Source: Tetradesmus obliquus
Lineage: Eukaryota > Chlorophyta > Chlorophyceae > Sphaeropleales > Scenedesmaceae
Reading direction: 5' to 3'
NCBI GenBank assembly: GCA_030272155.1
Contig: CP126192.1
Span: forward strand, 3,568,501 to 3,632,500
Length of the DNA stretch: 64,000 nt
The position numbers and the translations under genes are program-made. Positions 36,083-48,700 of this stretch are shown piece by piece. A model generated the notes under the pieces. That model had not been told where the DNA came from. It was given only the letters and a program-made list of their open reading frames with translations, and did not search any database. Each line of letters opens with the position of its first letter. The stretch's first letter is position 1.

Positions 36083-36426
36083 CTGAGAGGCACTATTCAC
36101 GTAACTGTGGCTTGCTGCTATAGTTGTCTGCTTCACTGCTTGACCAGGTCAACACACACAACTCATGAACATGAACAAAGCACACAGAGCACGGCAACAG
36201 GCGTCGCCAGTGTATACGGGAGAAACACGGGGGCAAGATTGTCCTTAGCTCTCTAAAACCTCTTAAACAACACGCTGACACAAACCATCGCATGTCAGAC
36301 ATGACACAACCACTCTGGACAAGACCGTCAGACCTTCCAGTAGAGGAACGAGCAGAGTTGATCTGGTCGCTGTAAATCATATGCAACGTTGTTTTCGTTG
36401 GGTCCAAGGTGCAATGAGGTAGCACT
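36083..36426. promoter_or_regulatory. Putative bidirectional promoter
   Basis: The 344 bp between the divergent start codons of the acidic protein (-) and SKI3 (+). No TATA-like box or other motif stands out; the call rests on geometry only. Confidence 0.45.
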
Positions 36427-36757
36427 ATGTCGGAGAAGAAGGCCAACCTGAAGAAAGCAAGGGAAGCGCTTGCAGCCAAGGAATGGAGGGACGTTCTAGC
36501 ACACTGTAAATCAGTGCTGAAAGAGGATCAGACATGCTACGAGGCCTACGTGTGAGTACTGAGTGATCAAGCCCTTGCAGCACAGCAGGTGCACCTGCCT
36601 GTCCGTGACGCGTTTTGCAGTGGATCATCGTGTATGGAGCGAAGTAACCTTTTTAGGTCGTTGGTTGCATTAGGATGGTTTGCAGAGGGGCAGTTGCACT
36701 GCTGTACTGACTCTGCCTGTTGCTGTGCTGCCTCTGCCAATGCTGTTGGGTTGCTGC

Positions 36758-36791
<34 letters not shown>

Positions 36792-39700
36792 AATGCAGCT
36801 ACGTTGGCAAGGCAGCATTCCAGCTTGGGGAGTTTGAGCAGGTGCAGCTAAGCTGTTGCAGCAGTGCAAGGGACAGCCAGGGCACAGCCATGCAGATGAG
36901 AACCTGAGCATCGTGTGCATGCTGTCCAGTTGCAGGCTGTGGGGTGTTTATGCTAGAACAGCATATGTAGGTACGCTGTTAACATGGAATTTGCAGAGTT
37001 TAGCATGTAAAGCATGTAAAGCAGAGTTCAGCATGTAAAGCATGTAAAGTTAGCTGTGGTTGCCGCACAAAGCAGCACCTGGGCACCATGGTGGCAGCAA
37101 TTGAGGCACATTCAGCGGCACTTCCTCTGCACCAGACAGGTCAACAGCATGTGGTGCGTGGCCGAATACATGCAATGCTGCTGGCACTTCAATGCAGGCC
37201 GATCTCAACTACCAGAAGGCAACAGAACTCAATGACAAAGCACCGCAGGCCTGGCAGGGCCTGTCAGAGCTGTACCATGAAACACAGCAGTGGGTGAAGG
37301 CTGCAGAGGCAGACCAAGTGCTGGTAAGCAGTGTTTTTGCTGCAGCAACAGCCAGCACCGCCAGCACGCTGCTGCAACAGGGATGTGCATGAGTTGTTGC
37401 AAACATGTTGCAGTGCCCTTGCGCATTAGTCTTTGTATTGCCTTGGTTTGTGTTCCTGGCTTACATCCAGTTGTAGCAGACGGGTGTTACAGCTGAGCAA
37501 TAATGTCTTGTTGCAGCGTGCTGTGCTGCATACCTCCTACAGCAAGGCATTCATTATACCTGCTGCATCTGCATAGTATCAAGCCCTCTCTCTACATGCT
37601 GCAGGTGGACTTGGCGCACAGGGGCGATGCCGCACTCGCAGCCAAGCTGCCGTACCTCGTGCGGCGCCTGGGCGCAGCACATGCAGCAGCAGGGCAGCTT
37701 GAAGAGGCCGAGGTGGCCCTCAGGGAGGTGCTGGCACACCCGCTGCCCCCAGATGAGCGGCTGCCAGTGCTGGCGCAGCTGGCTGATGTGCAGCTGCGTG
37801 AAGACAGCACGGAGCTTGAGGCCAAGGTGCAGCAGCGCTTGCAGGAAAAGCGGCGGGAGGCGGCCGCTGATGGCAGCAAGGTGCGTGTTGCAACGGGATG
37901 GGATGGGGATGCTGCTGTTATGGAGTCGATAGCGGCGCAGGGTGTGTGCTGTCAGTACGTTTGCCGTTGCGCGAGTGGCTAGTGGCAAGCGTGCATACCC
38001 ATCGTGCTGTGTGTGCTGCACTGTGGGCGCAGGTGTGTGAGGATGCGGTGCGCTCTGCGGTGAACAGCGAGGCTGCTGACGAGGCGCTGGAGCTGGACTG
38101 CGACCACGCCACGCCCACCATCAAGGAGCTGGTGTGCGGCGTGGCGCCCACACCGCCTTACGCCAAGTACCATGACACATACCTGCGCAGGTGCGGCGGC
38201 AGCAGCAGGCTGCCTGCGTGTGGCGTGCTGCCTGGCTCGCCTGCTGTGGTACCTGCTGCTGTCTGCAGTGCATTGGTTGTGTGAGCGCAAGGGCATCCGT
38301 GGGGCTCACAGGAGCTGCACCCGTGTTGTGTGCATTGAGGTGCGCCAACACCTGCAATTGTGCCCTTTCTGAAAAAACGGATGTTAATGCCACACACCGT
38401 GGTGCATCACTGCTTCTCTGCAGGTTGCGCCAAGCCGTGAACGTGGCAGCACCGGGAACCATGGACAGGCACAACAGACGCGTGGCAGTGCTGGAGGTGG
38501 CCCGCGCGATGATGGAGGGCCGCTGCGCTGCTGAACCGCACACCGGCATGGGCTGCGCCAGCCCCTACGCGTTTGAGACGGCGCTGCGGCTGCTTGAAAT
38601 TGAGGAGGAGATTGCTGGCGCACACCTGCCACGCACGTCTAGCACGGTGAGCTGCTGGGCTGCGCGGATAGATGAGGAACTGTAGGGCAGCAGAAGGGGG
38701 TGCAGTGTGCAGCATCGGTTTACGCTGCAGACAGAGGCTTTGTCAGCATGTGTTGAGGATGGCAGGGGGGCAGCGTGCAGCAGAAGGGTTGCGCAGGTGC
38801 AGCTGTGGACGCTGGGCAACATGCGAGCAGAGTGCAACAGGGCACGGTGCAGTGTTGAGCAGGACACAGCTGTGTCACAACAAACACTTGCAGATTATGC
38901 AACAGCACCGTGCAGTTCAACCGTGCAAGTGGCAATGATGTTGCTTCTGTACCTTGTGTGCTTGCAGGAGTTTGCATCCGCAGGCGGCGGGATGAGGGGC
39001 AGCTTCACCTCAGCACTCAACTCCCCGCGCTCAGGCTCTGGCTTTGCCACGCCGACAGCAGCAGCAGGCCACAACGCAGCACTCGCAGCAGCAGCCATGC
39101 TGAGCCCTGGCAGCTTCTTCAGCAGCTCGCTGCAGCTGCCAGCAGCAGCAAGCAGGGTGGGCTCGCTGAGCCTGGGCGGACTACCGCCGCGCAGCGGCGC
39201 AGCAACCCCCAGCGCAGCAAGTGTGATGAGTGGTGCCTTTTTGCCGGGTCCTGCAACGCCAAAGCGTGACATGTCTGCTGCACGCCTGTCAGAGCTGGTG
39301 CATCACCCGATGGCGGCTGCGACAGCAGCAGCGGGTGCCACCATGGCCGAGCAGGAGCGCGAGTCGTTCAGCCAGCTGGCAGCAGAGGCCAGCACGGCAG
39401 GTACAGCTGCAGCGCCGACAGCCAACGGCACACCAGGAGAGGCGCTGTCTGCGGCGCTGTCTGTGTCTGCAACACCAGTGGGGTCAATGGGTGCAACAGT
39501 GAGCCCGAATGCCACGGCAGCAGAGCTGCAGAGCAGTGAGTCGCTGGGCCCGTATGCAGCAGCAGGGAGCTTCGCCCGGGGCCTTGGCGGCTTGAGTGTG
39601 GCTGTATCTGGCAGCGCTGCAGGTGGCGGCTTGATCAGCCGCTACTCATCGACTGAGATGCTGGCTGCTGCCAGCCCGCGGTTTGCAGCCGCCAGCCCGC

Positions 39701-42700
39701 GCTATGCAGGTGAGTCGACGGATTGCTAGCTGTGCGCCAGTGTAAACAAGATGTTGGTGGACTGCTATGCTTTGCGCTGCTTAAAGAGCCTGCACTGCAT
39801 GTGTGGCTGCAGCCAGGGCTATTTTTCTGTGCATGACTCAGTCCCACGTGTCAGCACTTTGCAGTAGTTCTGTGAACAGCTTATGCACATCAGCTGGCCG
39901 ACAACTACCTCTGTTGACAATGTTTCCTCATGGCCAGCACAATGCGTTCGGTCTTATTCGGTGCTGCCGACCATCGTTTGCATGCTTTACTCATGTGCTT
40001 GCTGTGCCCGCCCTGCTGCAGGCACTCTTACGCCGCTCACACCCACGCGCTCGGGCATTCAGCCAGCCGCAGCGCCGCTGCTCATGAACGACAGGGAGAT
40101 GATCGGGCGGCGGCTGGCACATGCCTTCCCATGGAACGCCACTGCGCAGGTGCACCTGGCCATGGCGCTGCGGCGCCGCGAAGCATACGTGTCATCTGGC
40201 GCTGCAACCATCAAGCTGCAGTGCAGCTGGCAGGTGGGTTATGACGCCAGCGGTTGTGCAGTGCGGCGGCAGCAATGTGCAGATGGGGTGGGTGGTGAGG
40301 ATGGCGTTGCCTGCAGAGGCAGGGGCGCTGACATGGAGCTGCAGCGCAGGCAGGTTCCAGCATATCCAGATCTTTGGATGCTGCTGCCGGTGATGGTAGC
40401 CTGGCGGGCTGCTGCTTGCAGCGCTGGCTTCAGCGTTGCCGCGTCTCCAGTGTCAAAGCATTGTGTTTGCAGGCACGCGTTGGGGAACGGTGTGCATAGT
40501 GTCTTCAGCATAAAATCAACGCGTCAGTGATTGGTGTCAGCCTAAGCGCACAGCGTGATGCTTGACGACTTGCTGCTTGCTTTACGCATAGGTTTGCACA
40601 CATTTCATCAAATCATTCCTGCCGGCATCCTGCCCCACCTCCCATTTGCAGGGCCCTGGCGTGACTGACCTGTCCTGCAGCCCTCTGGCGCAGCGCCTCA
40701 GGGCGGAGCGGCCCCGCCAGGCAGCGCGCAAGGCGTGGCTGGCTGAGCTGCTTGGTGAGCAGCAGCATCTATCTGCTCGGGGCAGCAGCACCCTGTGCGA
40801 CGTCTGCTGCTGCAGTGCCATGCGCAGTGGTTTGGGAACAAAGGGGAGGTTTCCCCACGGGCGGCCGGAGTTGAGCATCTTCTGTTCGCTGCTGTGTTTG
40901 TGGTTCTTGGGGCCATGGTGCAGTGGCCGCAAAGCAGCTCACTTCTTGTGGCAGATAGAGGGCTTACATCAGGTTACTTCTGGTAGCCATGACAACCACT
41001 TGAGCAGTGTGCTGGCCTGCCTGCTGTGCCTGCTGTGATGTGCAGCCAAGGGCCTGGCTCGTGGCGCGCCTGTGGTGTCTGGCATGATCGGCCTGGCTGA
41101 GCTGCGGCTGGAGGCCGAGGATGCTGCGGGGGCGCTGGCGGCAGCAAAGCAGGGCCTCAAGTTTGTGTTCGACAGGAGCAAGGTGAGCCGGCAGCCATGG
41201 TTGGTGCGAGAAGCAGAAGAACAAAGTGCTCTGGAACAGCTTCGTCTGTTGTGTGCCTGCGATCCTGTCTGTGTCTGGTGATCCACACTCGCTTAGTCAT
41301 ATGTGGGAGCATCACCCCATGAGCTCCACGTGTTCAGATGACTGGCTGTACTGATGATCGGCCAGTGTACATGTAAAGGGCCGAATGGTTGCAGTTGCCA
41401 GCACTATGCTGCAGAGTTGGTGCACGTAGTGGCGTTCCAGTGGCCGCTACATTGCTGCTGTTTCTTTTGCAAATGCTGCAGGTGCAAGAGCGCGCGCGGC
41501 ATGCTGCGCTGGTGCTCAACCTGCTGGCTGGCCAGGCCCTGCTGGGCACGGGGCAGCTGACCGACGCGGGGCGCATCTTTGTGCGCCTGGCGCAGCGCGT
41601 GAGCGAGGGCGAGGTGTCGTTCGGCAGTGAGGCTGTGGGCATGCCGGCCACCAGCATCCGGCAGCAGGCCATCAGGTGGGAGTGCAGGGCGCGCAGCAGT
41701 GTAAAGGTTACCAGCAGCCCCAAGCGGCAGTTGTTTGTGGTGCAGCAGCACGGCTGCTATGATGGTGTGTGAGGCAGATGTGCAACGTGGTTGCTTCACT
41801 GAACGTGTGCAGCAAGCAGCAGAGCGGCCAGGCAACGAGCAAGCAACAAGGACACCAGGTGCAACTTGTGCAGCCTATCTGCTTCCAGCAGTACTACAGG
41901 CGTCTGCTGTGAGCTGCTGCTTCCTGCTATGCATCCGATGTCCACCTTCTTCAAATGTCATCTTCCCTGACACTGGTGTCTGGCGCGGCTGTTCACACCC
42001 CTACACTGTGTGTGCAGGGGCCTGGCGCAGGTTGCGCTGGCGCAGGGCGACACCTGCCAGGCGCTGCACCACTACGGCGAGCTGGTGTCCAAGGCGCTCA
42101 TGGGCCGCGGCAGCGCGGAGCACTGGGCCTACGCGGAGTACGGCTGGCTGCTGTTCAAGGTGAGCCGCGTGTAACTGAGCATGTGTTGTGAGCACTTCAA
42201 GTTGTTGTATGGCCTTGCGGGCTCACTGGATGGTGATGGACTGCAGGCACAGCAGCAGCAGGCGCACCCAGCGTGACATGCGGCTCCACTGCAGCCAGCG
42301 TGCGCAGGCAGTGATGGTTGTGCTGTGCGAACGGGTGTCGGATCTGTGCAACAGCATGGTGGGCTGGGTGCGCCTTTGCACCTGGGGGTGAATTCAGCGA
42401 ATGAGCTGACCTTGGAACGCTGCGGGCGCAGCGCGCACTGTGGGTAGTATGTCATATCACATGTGTGCCTCCTGTGCTGCTGTGCTGCGCGCCTGCAGGA
42501 GGGCAATGCTGATGCTGGGCGCTACCAGCTGGAGACTGCCCTTGACGTGCTGTACAAGCAGGCTGCTGTGCTGCCAGGCTGCGAGGCTGTGCTGGCGGGC
42601 TACCACTACAAGCTGGCACGGTGCGCGCCTGCAAAGCGACACAGATCAGCAGTGCGCTGCTGGGCATGCAGGGGTGCCCAAGGCATGAGCATGTCAGGCA

Positions 42701-45700
42701 TGTAGCTGCCACCACGGAGTGTATAGCGTGCTTGGCTACTGTCCATGCGCAAGCGCAGTGCGGGGCACGGCTACAGCATCAGACAATAACAGGCATGAGC
42801 GTAGATCAAGGCAGCAGCTCTGTTTCAAACACCATGGCACATGTGCATCATCAGGCGTTACACGCAGCTCCATCGCATGCAGTGCTGATCACACAGTATT
42901 CTCTTTTCACCTTGTGCCTGCAGGATTTACTGGGCGCTCGATGGCTCATACCGCTGCGAGCGCGAGCACTGCCTGCAGCACCTGCTGGACGCTGCTGCTG
43001 AGGAGGGCCCGCAGCAGGCTGAGGCCTTTGAGTGGCTGGGGCACTGGTACAGCCAGGTGGCGCATGATGAGCTGCGGGCGCGCAAGTGCTACCAGCGCGC
43101 CCTGGCCCTCAACCCCACACTGGTGCGCTGTGGTGGGGTGAACCATGATATGAGGGTGTTGCGCGGGAGACATAGAGTGGTTGGGCTTGGATGCGTGTGC
43201 GCTTGCTGTCTAGGTGAAAGTGCTGCAGATGCAAGGGTTCACATGGAGGGAGCAGCCAGAGGAGGCTGCACGCCGTGCAATTGAGTGTCTTCAGTTTAGT
43301 GTTTGTTTCAACACCTTCACATTCACTCGCATGAATGGGTGTCAGGTTTGGCTGCACACGGCTTTAGCGGGAGAGGATCTCGACCTCAATCATGTTTAGG
43401 GGACAGGTGGCGTGATGCAAGGATGCAGCACTGCTGCGCCTGTCTTTGCGCTGTGCCCTGCAGGAGGGGGCAGGCAACGCCCTGTGTGACCTACTACAGG
43501 CCAGCAGAGGGGCACAGGCAGCATCACTGGAGGCGAAGCTGCTGGAGGAGATGCTGCTGCGCGCACCCGATGCTCAGTGGGCACACAGCCGGCTGGCACG
43601 GCTGCAGCTACAGACGGGGCAGTACGAGCAGGCAGTGGCGTCTTTCCAGAGTGCCATCAGGTGAGCTGGGTGGTGGGGTTCTCCGGCGCGGGTAAGAGGT
43701 CACAGTGGTTGCCAGTTCACTGTTGCTTGATTGGCATGATTCTGCTTGCATTGCGTGCAGGGAATGCGCTGCTGGTGCTTGAAATGCAAAAGTTGACGGA
43801 GTTAGTGCAGTGCAGCCGGCGAGAGAGAGGTCTGTTACAGGGGTGGGCAAGCTATCGCCCTAGAGCGAGCCACTTGCCCCTCTTTCAGCTCACATGTCAT
43901 GAGAACCCGATAGCAAGCCACAAGATGCAACCAAAGTAAAACTCCAGAGGCATCTTGCAGCCCCTACCTCCCCATAAACCAACAAGTACATGCAGTGCAG
44001 CATGTGCGAAGTGCAGCACGAAAAGCAGCAGGGTGCTCAAAGCACAGGGCACAAAACGCACAAGGGAAGGCAGGCATGGTCCAAACAGCAAGCGGGATGC
44101 ACAATGGTGCTGCTTACCATAGGTGTTCGGCATGATTGCACCAAGGCACTGCTGTACACACCAGACTGCAGCAAGCAGGAGCACGCGGGACCGACAGGGG
44201 ACACTGCATGTGACATGCAAACGAAGGTGCTACTGCTTCTGCAATCCTCATGGCTGACAAGCACAGAAGCACGCAATGCGACACACAGAGCTGAAAAATC
44301 AAGCACAGGGACACACGACATGCAACATGGCCTTGCCAGAAAGTGGAAATTGGACAACTACTGACAGCACATCATGTAAAAGCAGGAAGGTCAACCAGAG
44401 CGGGGCGCCAGTACAATGCGCAGCTGTGCTGGATCAGATCGCAAGAACGGGTGATCTCCAGGCACCGCAACACGCCAATGAGCCGGCGCAGCCTCCATTG
44501 CCACAAAATCAGCAAGCAATTCCCAAAACCGCAAAACCGCCTGCTGCTTCGCCTCCCGTAACACCTGCGCTAGTAGTTGCTGTCGCTGTTGTTGTTGTTG
44601 CAGTAGCTGCTGCTGCCTACGCTGCTCAACCAGCTGGTTATGCTGTTGCTGCGCAGCAGTGAGAGCTGCAGGCTGAAACACATCTGTAATAGGTACCTGC
44701 CATTGCGGCGGCGGCGCAGACGGCCGCGGCGCAGCAGGCGCGGGCGGCGGAATGTGCAGCGTGTTAGCCTGCCGTCGGCCAAAATCCATGGCATTCAGAG
44801 CAGCTAAACAAATAACCCCCCAAACACCCTGGTGGAGCCGCTTAGGGCCGGGAGGCCGCTGCATCAACCAGACGTGCCGCATAGCAAGCGGCGGGCGGCC
44901 TGCAGCCCGCGTACACCATGTTGCAGGCAACGCAGACAGCAGGCTGTCAATCACCGCTACCGCAACTGGGCACTCCCAAAAATGGTGCACCAGACCAGGG
45001 CACGCAGCGCCACACATGCATGTATCATGCTGCTGGTGCATGCGCTGCGACACAGGCAGGCCATCCATGATCAGCCGCCAATACGTCTCCTTGTACGCAT
45101 TATCCCAGCGCATCTTCCATAGTGCGCCCTGGGCGGCCGCCACACATTGCAAACCACGAGTCAACGCCGCGGGCGGGGCACCCGCACCGATCGCAACACT
45201 GACAAACCTAGTGCGCCGCTCCTGGCGCTCAGCACGCAGGGGACCAAGCTGCAATGAGGTAGCTTCACGAACAGACAATTGCGCAACAGACACCGTCTTG
45301 CCGCGATGATTCCGCCAGCCTAGCCGCGCCACCAACATGGCCTCAACATGCTGCTCTGCTGCAGAAGGCACACATGGCGGGTCTGGCACAGCTGCAGGCG
45401 GCCAGGGCCGGTCTGCTGCAGGATGCCGCACAACAGCCAAGGCAGCCCGATGCCACGGCATGGGCAACAAGTTAACCAAGTCTGTCAAATCTGCTGATTC
45501 GTTGTCTGCATTGCTGAAGTTGGAGCCGTACGGCAGCAATGGGTGTGGCAGCTGCTGCCGTGCAGCATGCTGGATCACATGCCAAGCGCGACAGAGATCG
45601 GCCACAGTGCGGATGCGCGGCCGACACTTGCCGCCAGAACATGCATGTGGCCCGCGCACAGAGGGCACGGGATGCATTTGCAGCCCACCGGGCACAAACC

Positions 45701-48700
45701 CAACCATTGCTTGCAAAAAAGGGTTAGCAAAGACAGGAGCCAAACTACACCAAGCCCCGGGCTGCAGCACCGGCGCATCCTGCACAGCCTGTAGCTGTGC
45801 ACGCAACTGCTGCACGTCTGACAGTTGTTGAGGATGTGGCGGCGGCAGTGCAGGGGCAGGCGCCGCAGGCGCCAACGCCTTCACATCACAAACTTTGCCT
45901 AGCGCTTGAAGACCAGCAATCATGCGGCGCAGCGGCCGGGTTCGAAAGAAGAAGAGGGGTTACACGGTGTGCACAGGCAACTACGTTGCAACGAACACCC
46001 GAAAATCTGGAACGTCGCAGATGACTCAGCAAAACAGGCTGTCACTCAAGGAGACTCACCCCAAAAAGTCTCGATGTGTGTGTAACTTGACATATGGCCT
46101 TGCAGGCAAAGCCGTCAGTCACAGCACACGCAGTATTGATGCTAAACAAAGGCAGGACTAGTGTAAACAGTGTTAGTGACAGCAAGCTGCACTTTATGCA
46201 GTGCAGCGGGCGGGCTGAACCCACAGAACAACACCCACCAAGCAGCAACACAGCCTGGCAGGCGGTGGTCTGAGGCGACAAACTGGGGAGAGAGAGCAGA
46301 GGACAAACCAGCTGCTGCAAGGGCCGCACGACTACAGTTTGCAGCAGCGATACGGTAACTCACAGCTCCTGCAAAGCAAGACGGCTAGCTCTGGCATGTC
46401 AGAAGCTCACAGAGAGCGCACGTACACACAGTGAGAAGAAGGCCATCACCGCCGCACCACACACAAACCATTGCCACGCAACACAGTATGCCAGGCAACA
46501 AAAGGCTGTTGTGTGAGCAGCCGATTTCTATACCGTGACGGCACCCTAGCCGTAGCAGCAAAGTCCGCAAGGGCATCCCAGAAAGCACCTACTGCTGCTC
46601 TCACAGCCACTTGCTCCACCAGCTGGGGTACCCCAAGGTCACTTGACACAGCCCACGCTGCCCTGCGGCCTTTTTCAAAAGCATGCACTGCTGCAAGACA
46701 GACCATGTCCCACACCAACCGATGTACAGCGTTATGAGGGGGGCACGCCAACCATATAGCTCGGCACGGCAGGACAGCACCTGCCGGCAACAAGTTGAAC
46801 GCCCGTAGTTGACTTTCCACCTCACGCCGTACCGCCACAGCAACAGGACATGCCCAAAAATGATGCTCCACCCCAGGCCCTGCAGCAGAACATGCTGCAC
46901 ACGCAGCAGTAGCCTGCATACGTTGAGCAGTAGGGAATGCATCCAAAGCCAAGCGCCACGCCGCTTCCTTGTACATGTTAGCCACCCGCACCTGCCACCA
47001 ACGAGACAACACCGACTGCACTGCAGGCAGGCTGACTGCCACCGGCAGGGCATCCAGGGCTCTAATCCGAGTAACAAAGGCAGCATGGCGGGGCGCAATG
47101 GCATCAAGCGCAGCAAGACGTTGTAGCTTCGTGGCATCAGCAACCTGCAGATCAGCCAAACGTATAAAACCGCCTGCCCCTGGCCGCTGCCAACCCAAAT
47201 CAGCACACAACTGTTCGCGCGCAATCAAAATGTCCACAGGAGAAACAGAGGATAATTGTGCAACGCTCATACCAGCAGCTTGGGCAGCCGCCAGGTGCGC
47301 GCGTGCTGCAGTGTGCCACACAGACGGCACAAACGACAGCAGATGCTGCACATGCTGCCGAGCCTGCTGCCGATCACCATACTGTGGTCTACTGCGCAGC
47401 CACGGGCCCCATATCTCGCGCTCATAAGCGGAGCGCTGAACAGAAAGCCCTGGCAAGGCACAGACACGTTCAAGTTCTGACAACAGCAACACTGCCTGAC
47501 CCAAACACTGTAGCTTGGGGAGCTCCAGCAGGCCACATGGCACGACCTGTTCCAAGCCCACCTCCACCTGACGCTGCTGATCAAACCATTGCCATGACTG
47601 TACCACTGTAAACAGAGGATTGGCCCACAGCGGAGCCTCCCAGCACAAACCATCCACGTCTAAAGGCTGGTTGCCCACATGACGCAACGGCGGCAGGGCA
47701 CGCAAACCCATCGCCAAAACACGCAAAGGCGATGGCAAGCAGGCATCCGCAGGGGCCGCAGGGAAGATATGATGACGGGCACACAATGCAAGGCCCCAAG
47801 GGCTACCAGCAGCAGCGCGTGTGAAACAATCCACAGCGCTAGCCCACTGTGCCCACAATTCCCGTCCCACTGCCACCCACGGTGCAGCACCGCCCTGCAG
47901 GAGGGGGATTGCTTCACAAGCCCAGCGAGACAACAAGTGATGATGAACGGGCAGAAGGCCAAACCCACCACACCTAGGATGTGCAGCCATGCAGTCCCCA
48001 GGGATGCCAGGGGCACGCCTAAGATCATCCTCAGGCCCCAAGCCAGCATCAACAAGCGCTGCCGTCCACCTGCTGAGCTGTTCCGACACAGTCGCTGGCA
48101 ACTGCCCGGCAAACTGCGCTGCATATAGGATGGTGGACAGAGCATATGCATTAGCTGCAAAAGCCCTGCCAAACGCAGACAGCTTGGAGATGCGACTGAT
48201 ATTTTGCATGCGGCGACGCACTGTCTCCAGCCTGCCCTCCCAATCCACGTTGCTATTGCCACGTTCACCAAAAAACACTCCCAGAGATTTGGCGCGCTGC
48301 ACAACCTGCATGCCGCCCACATTCTGCGTTGCCCCACCCGGCGCAGCTGCCGCTGCTGGCTGCCGCCCAACATGCAGCAAACGCGACTTGGATGGGTTCA
48401 ACCGCTGCCCTGACGCTTTGGCAAAATCCTCCATGCAGCCAAGGAAAGTGGGGACATTCGCAAGCGACAGCAGAAACACCTCGGCATCATCCGCATACTG
48501 TGCTGCTACAAGCTGCTGACTAGCTGCAACAATACCAATGCCGCGCTGCTTCAGGAAGCACAACAACGCCTGCCCAACGAACAAATACAGCAGAGGTGCA
48601 AGGGGGCAGCCCTGACGCACCCCAGCCTCACACTTGTAGAAGGGGCTGCAAAAACCATTGGCTGTGGCGCATGTGTATGTCGCCGTCAGCAGAACTTGCA

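Noticed and set aside
44752-45309. + strand frames opposite LINE A
   Set aside because: They are antisense to the LINE coding frame, which shows conserved motifs shared with LINE B.
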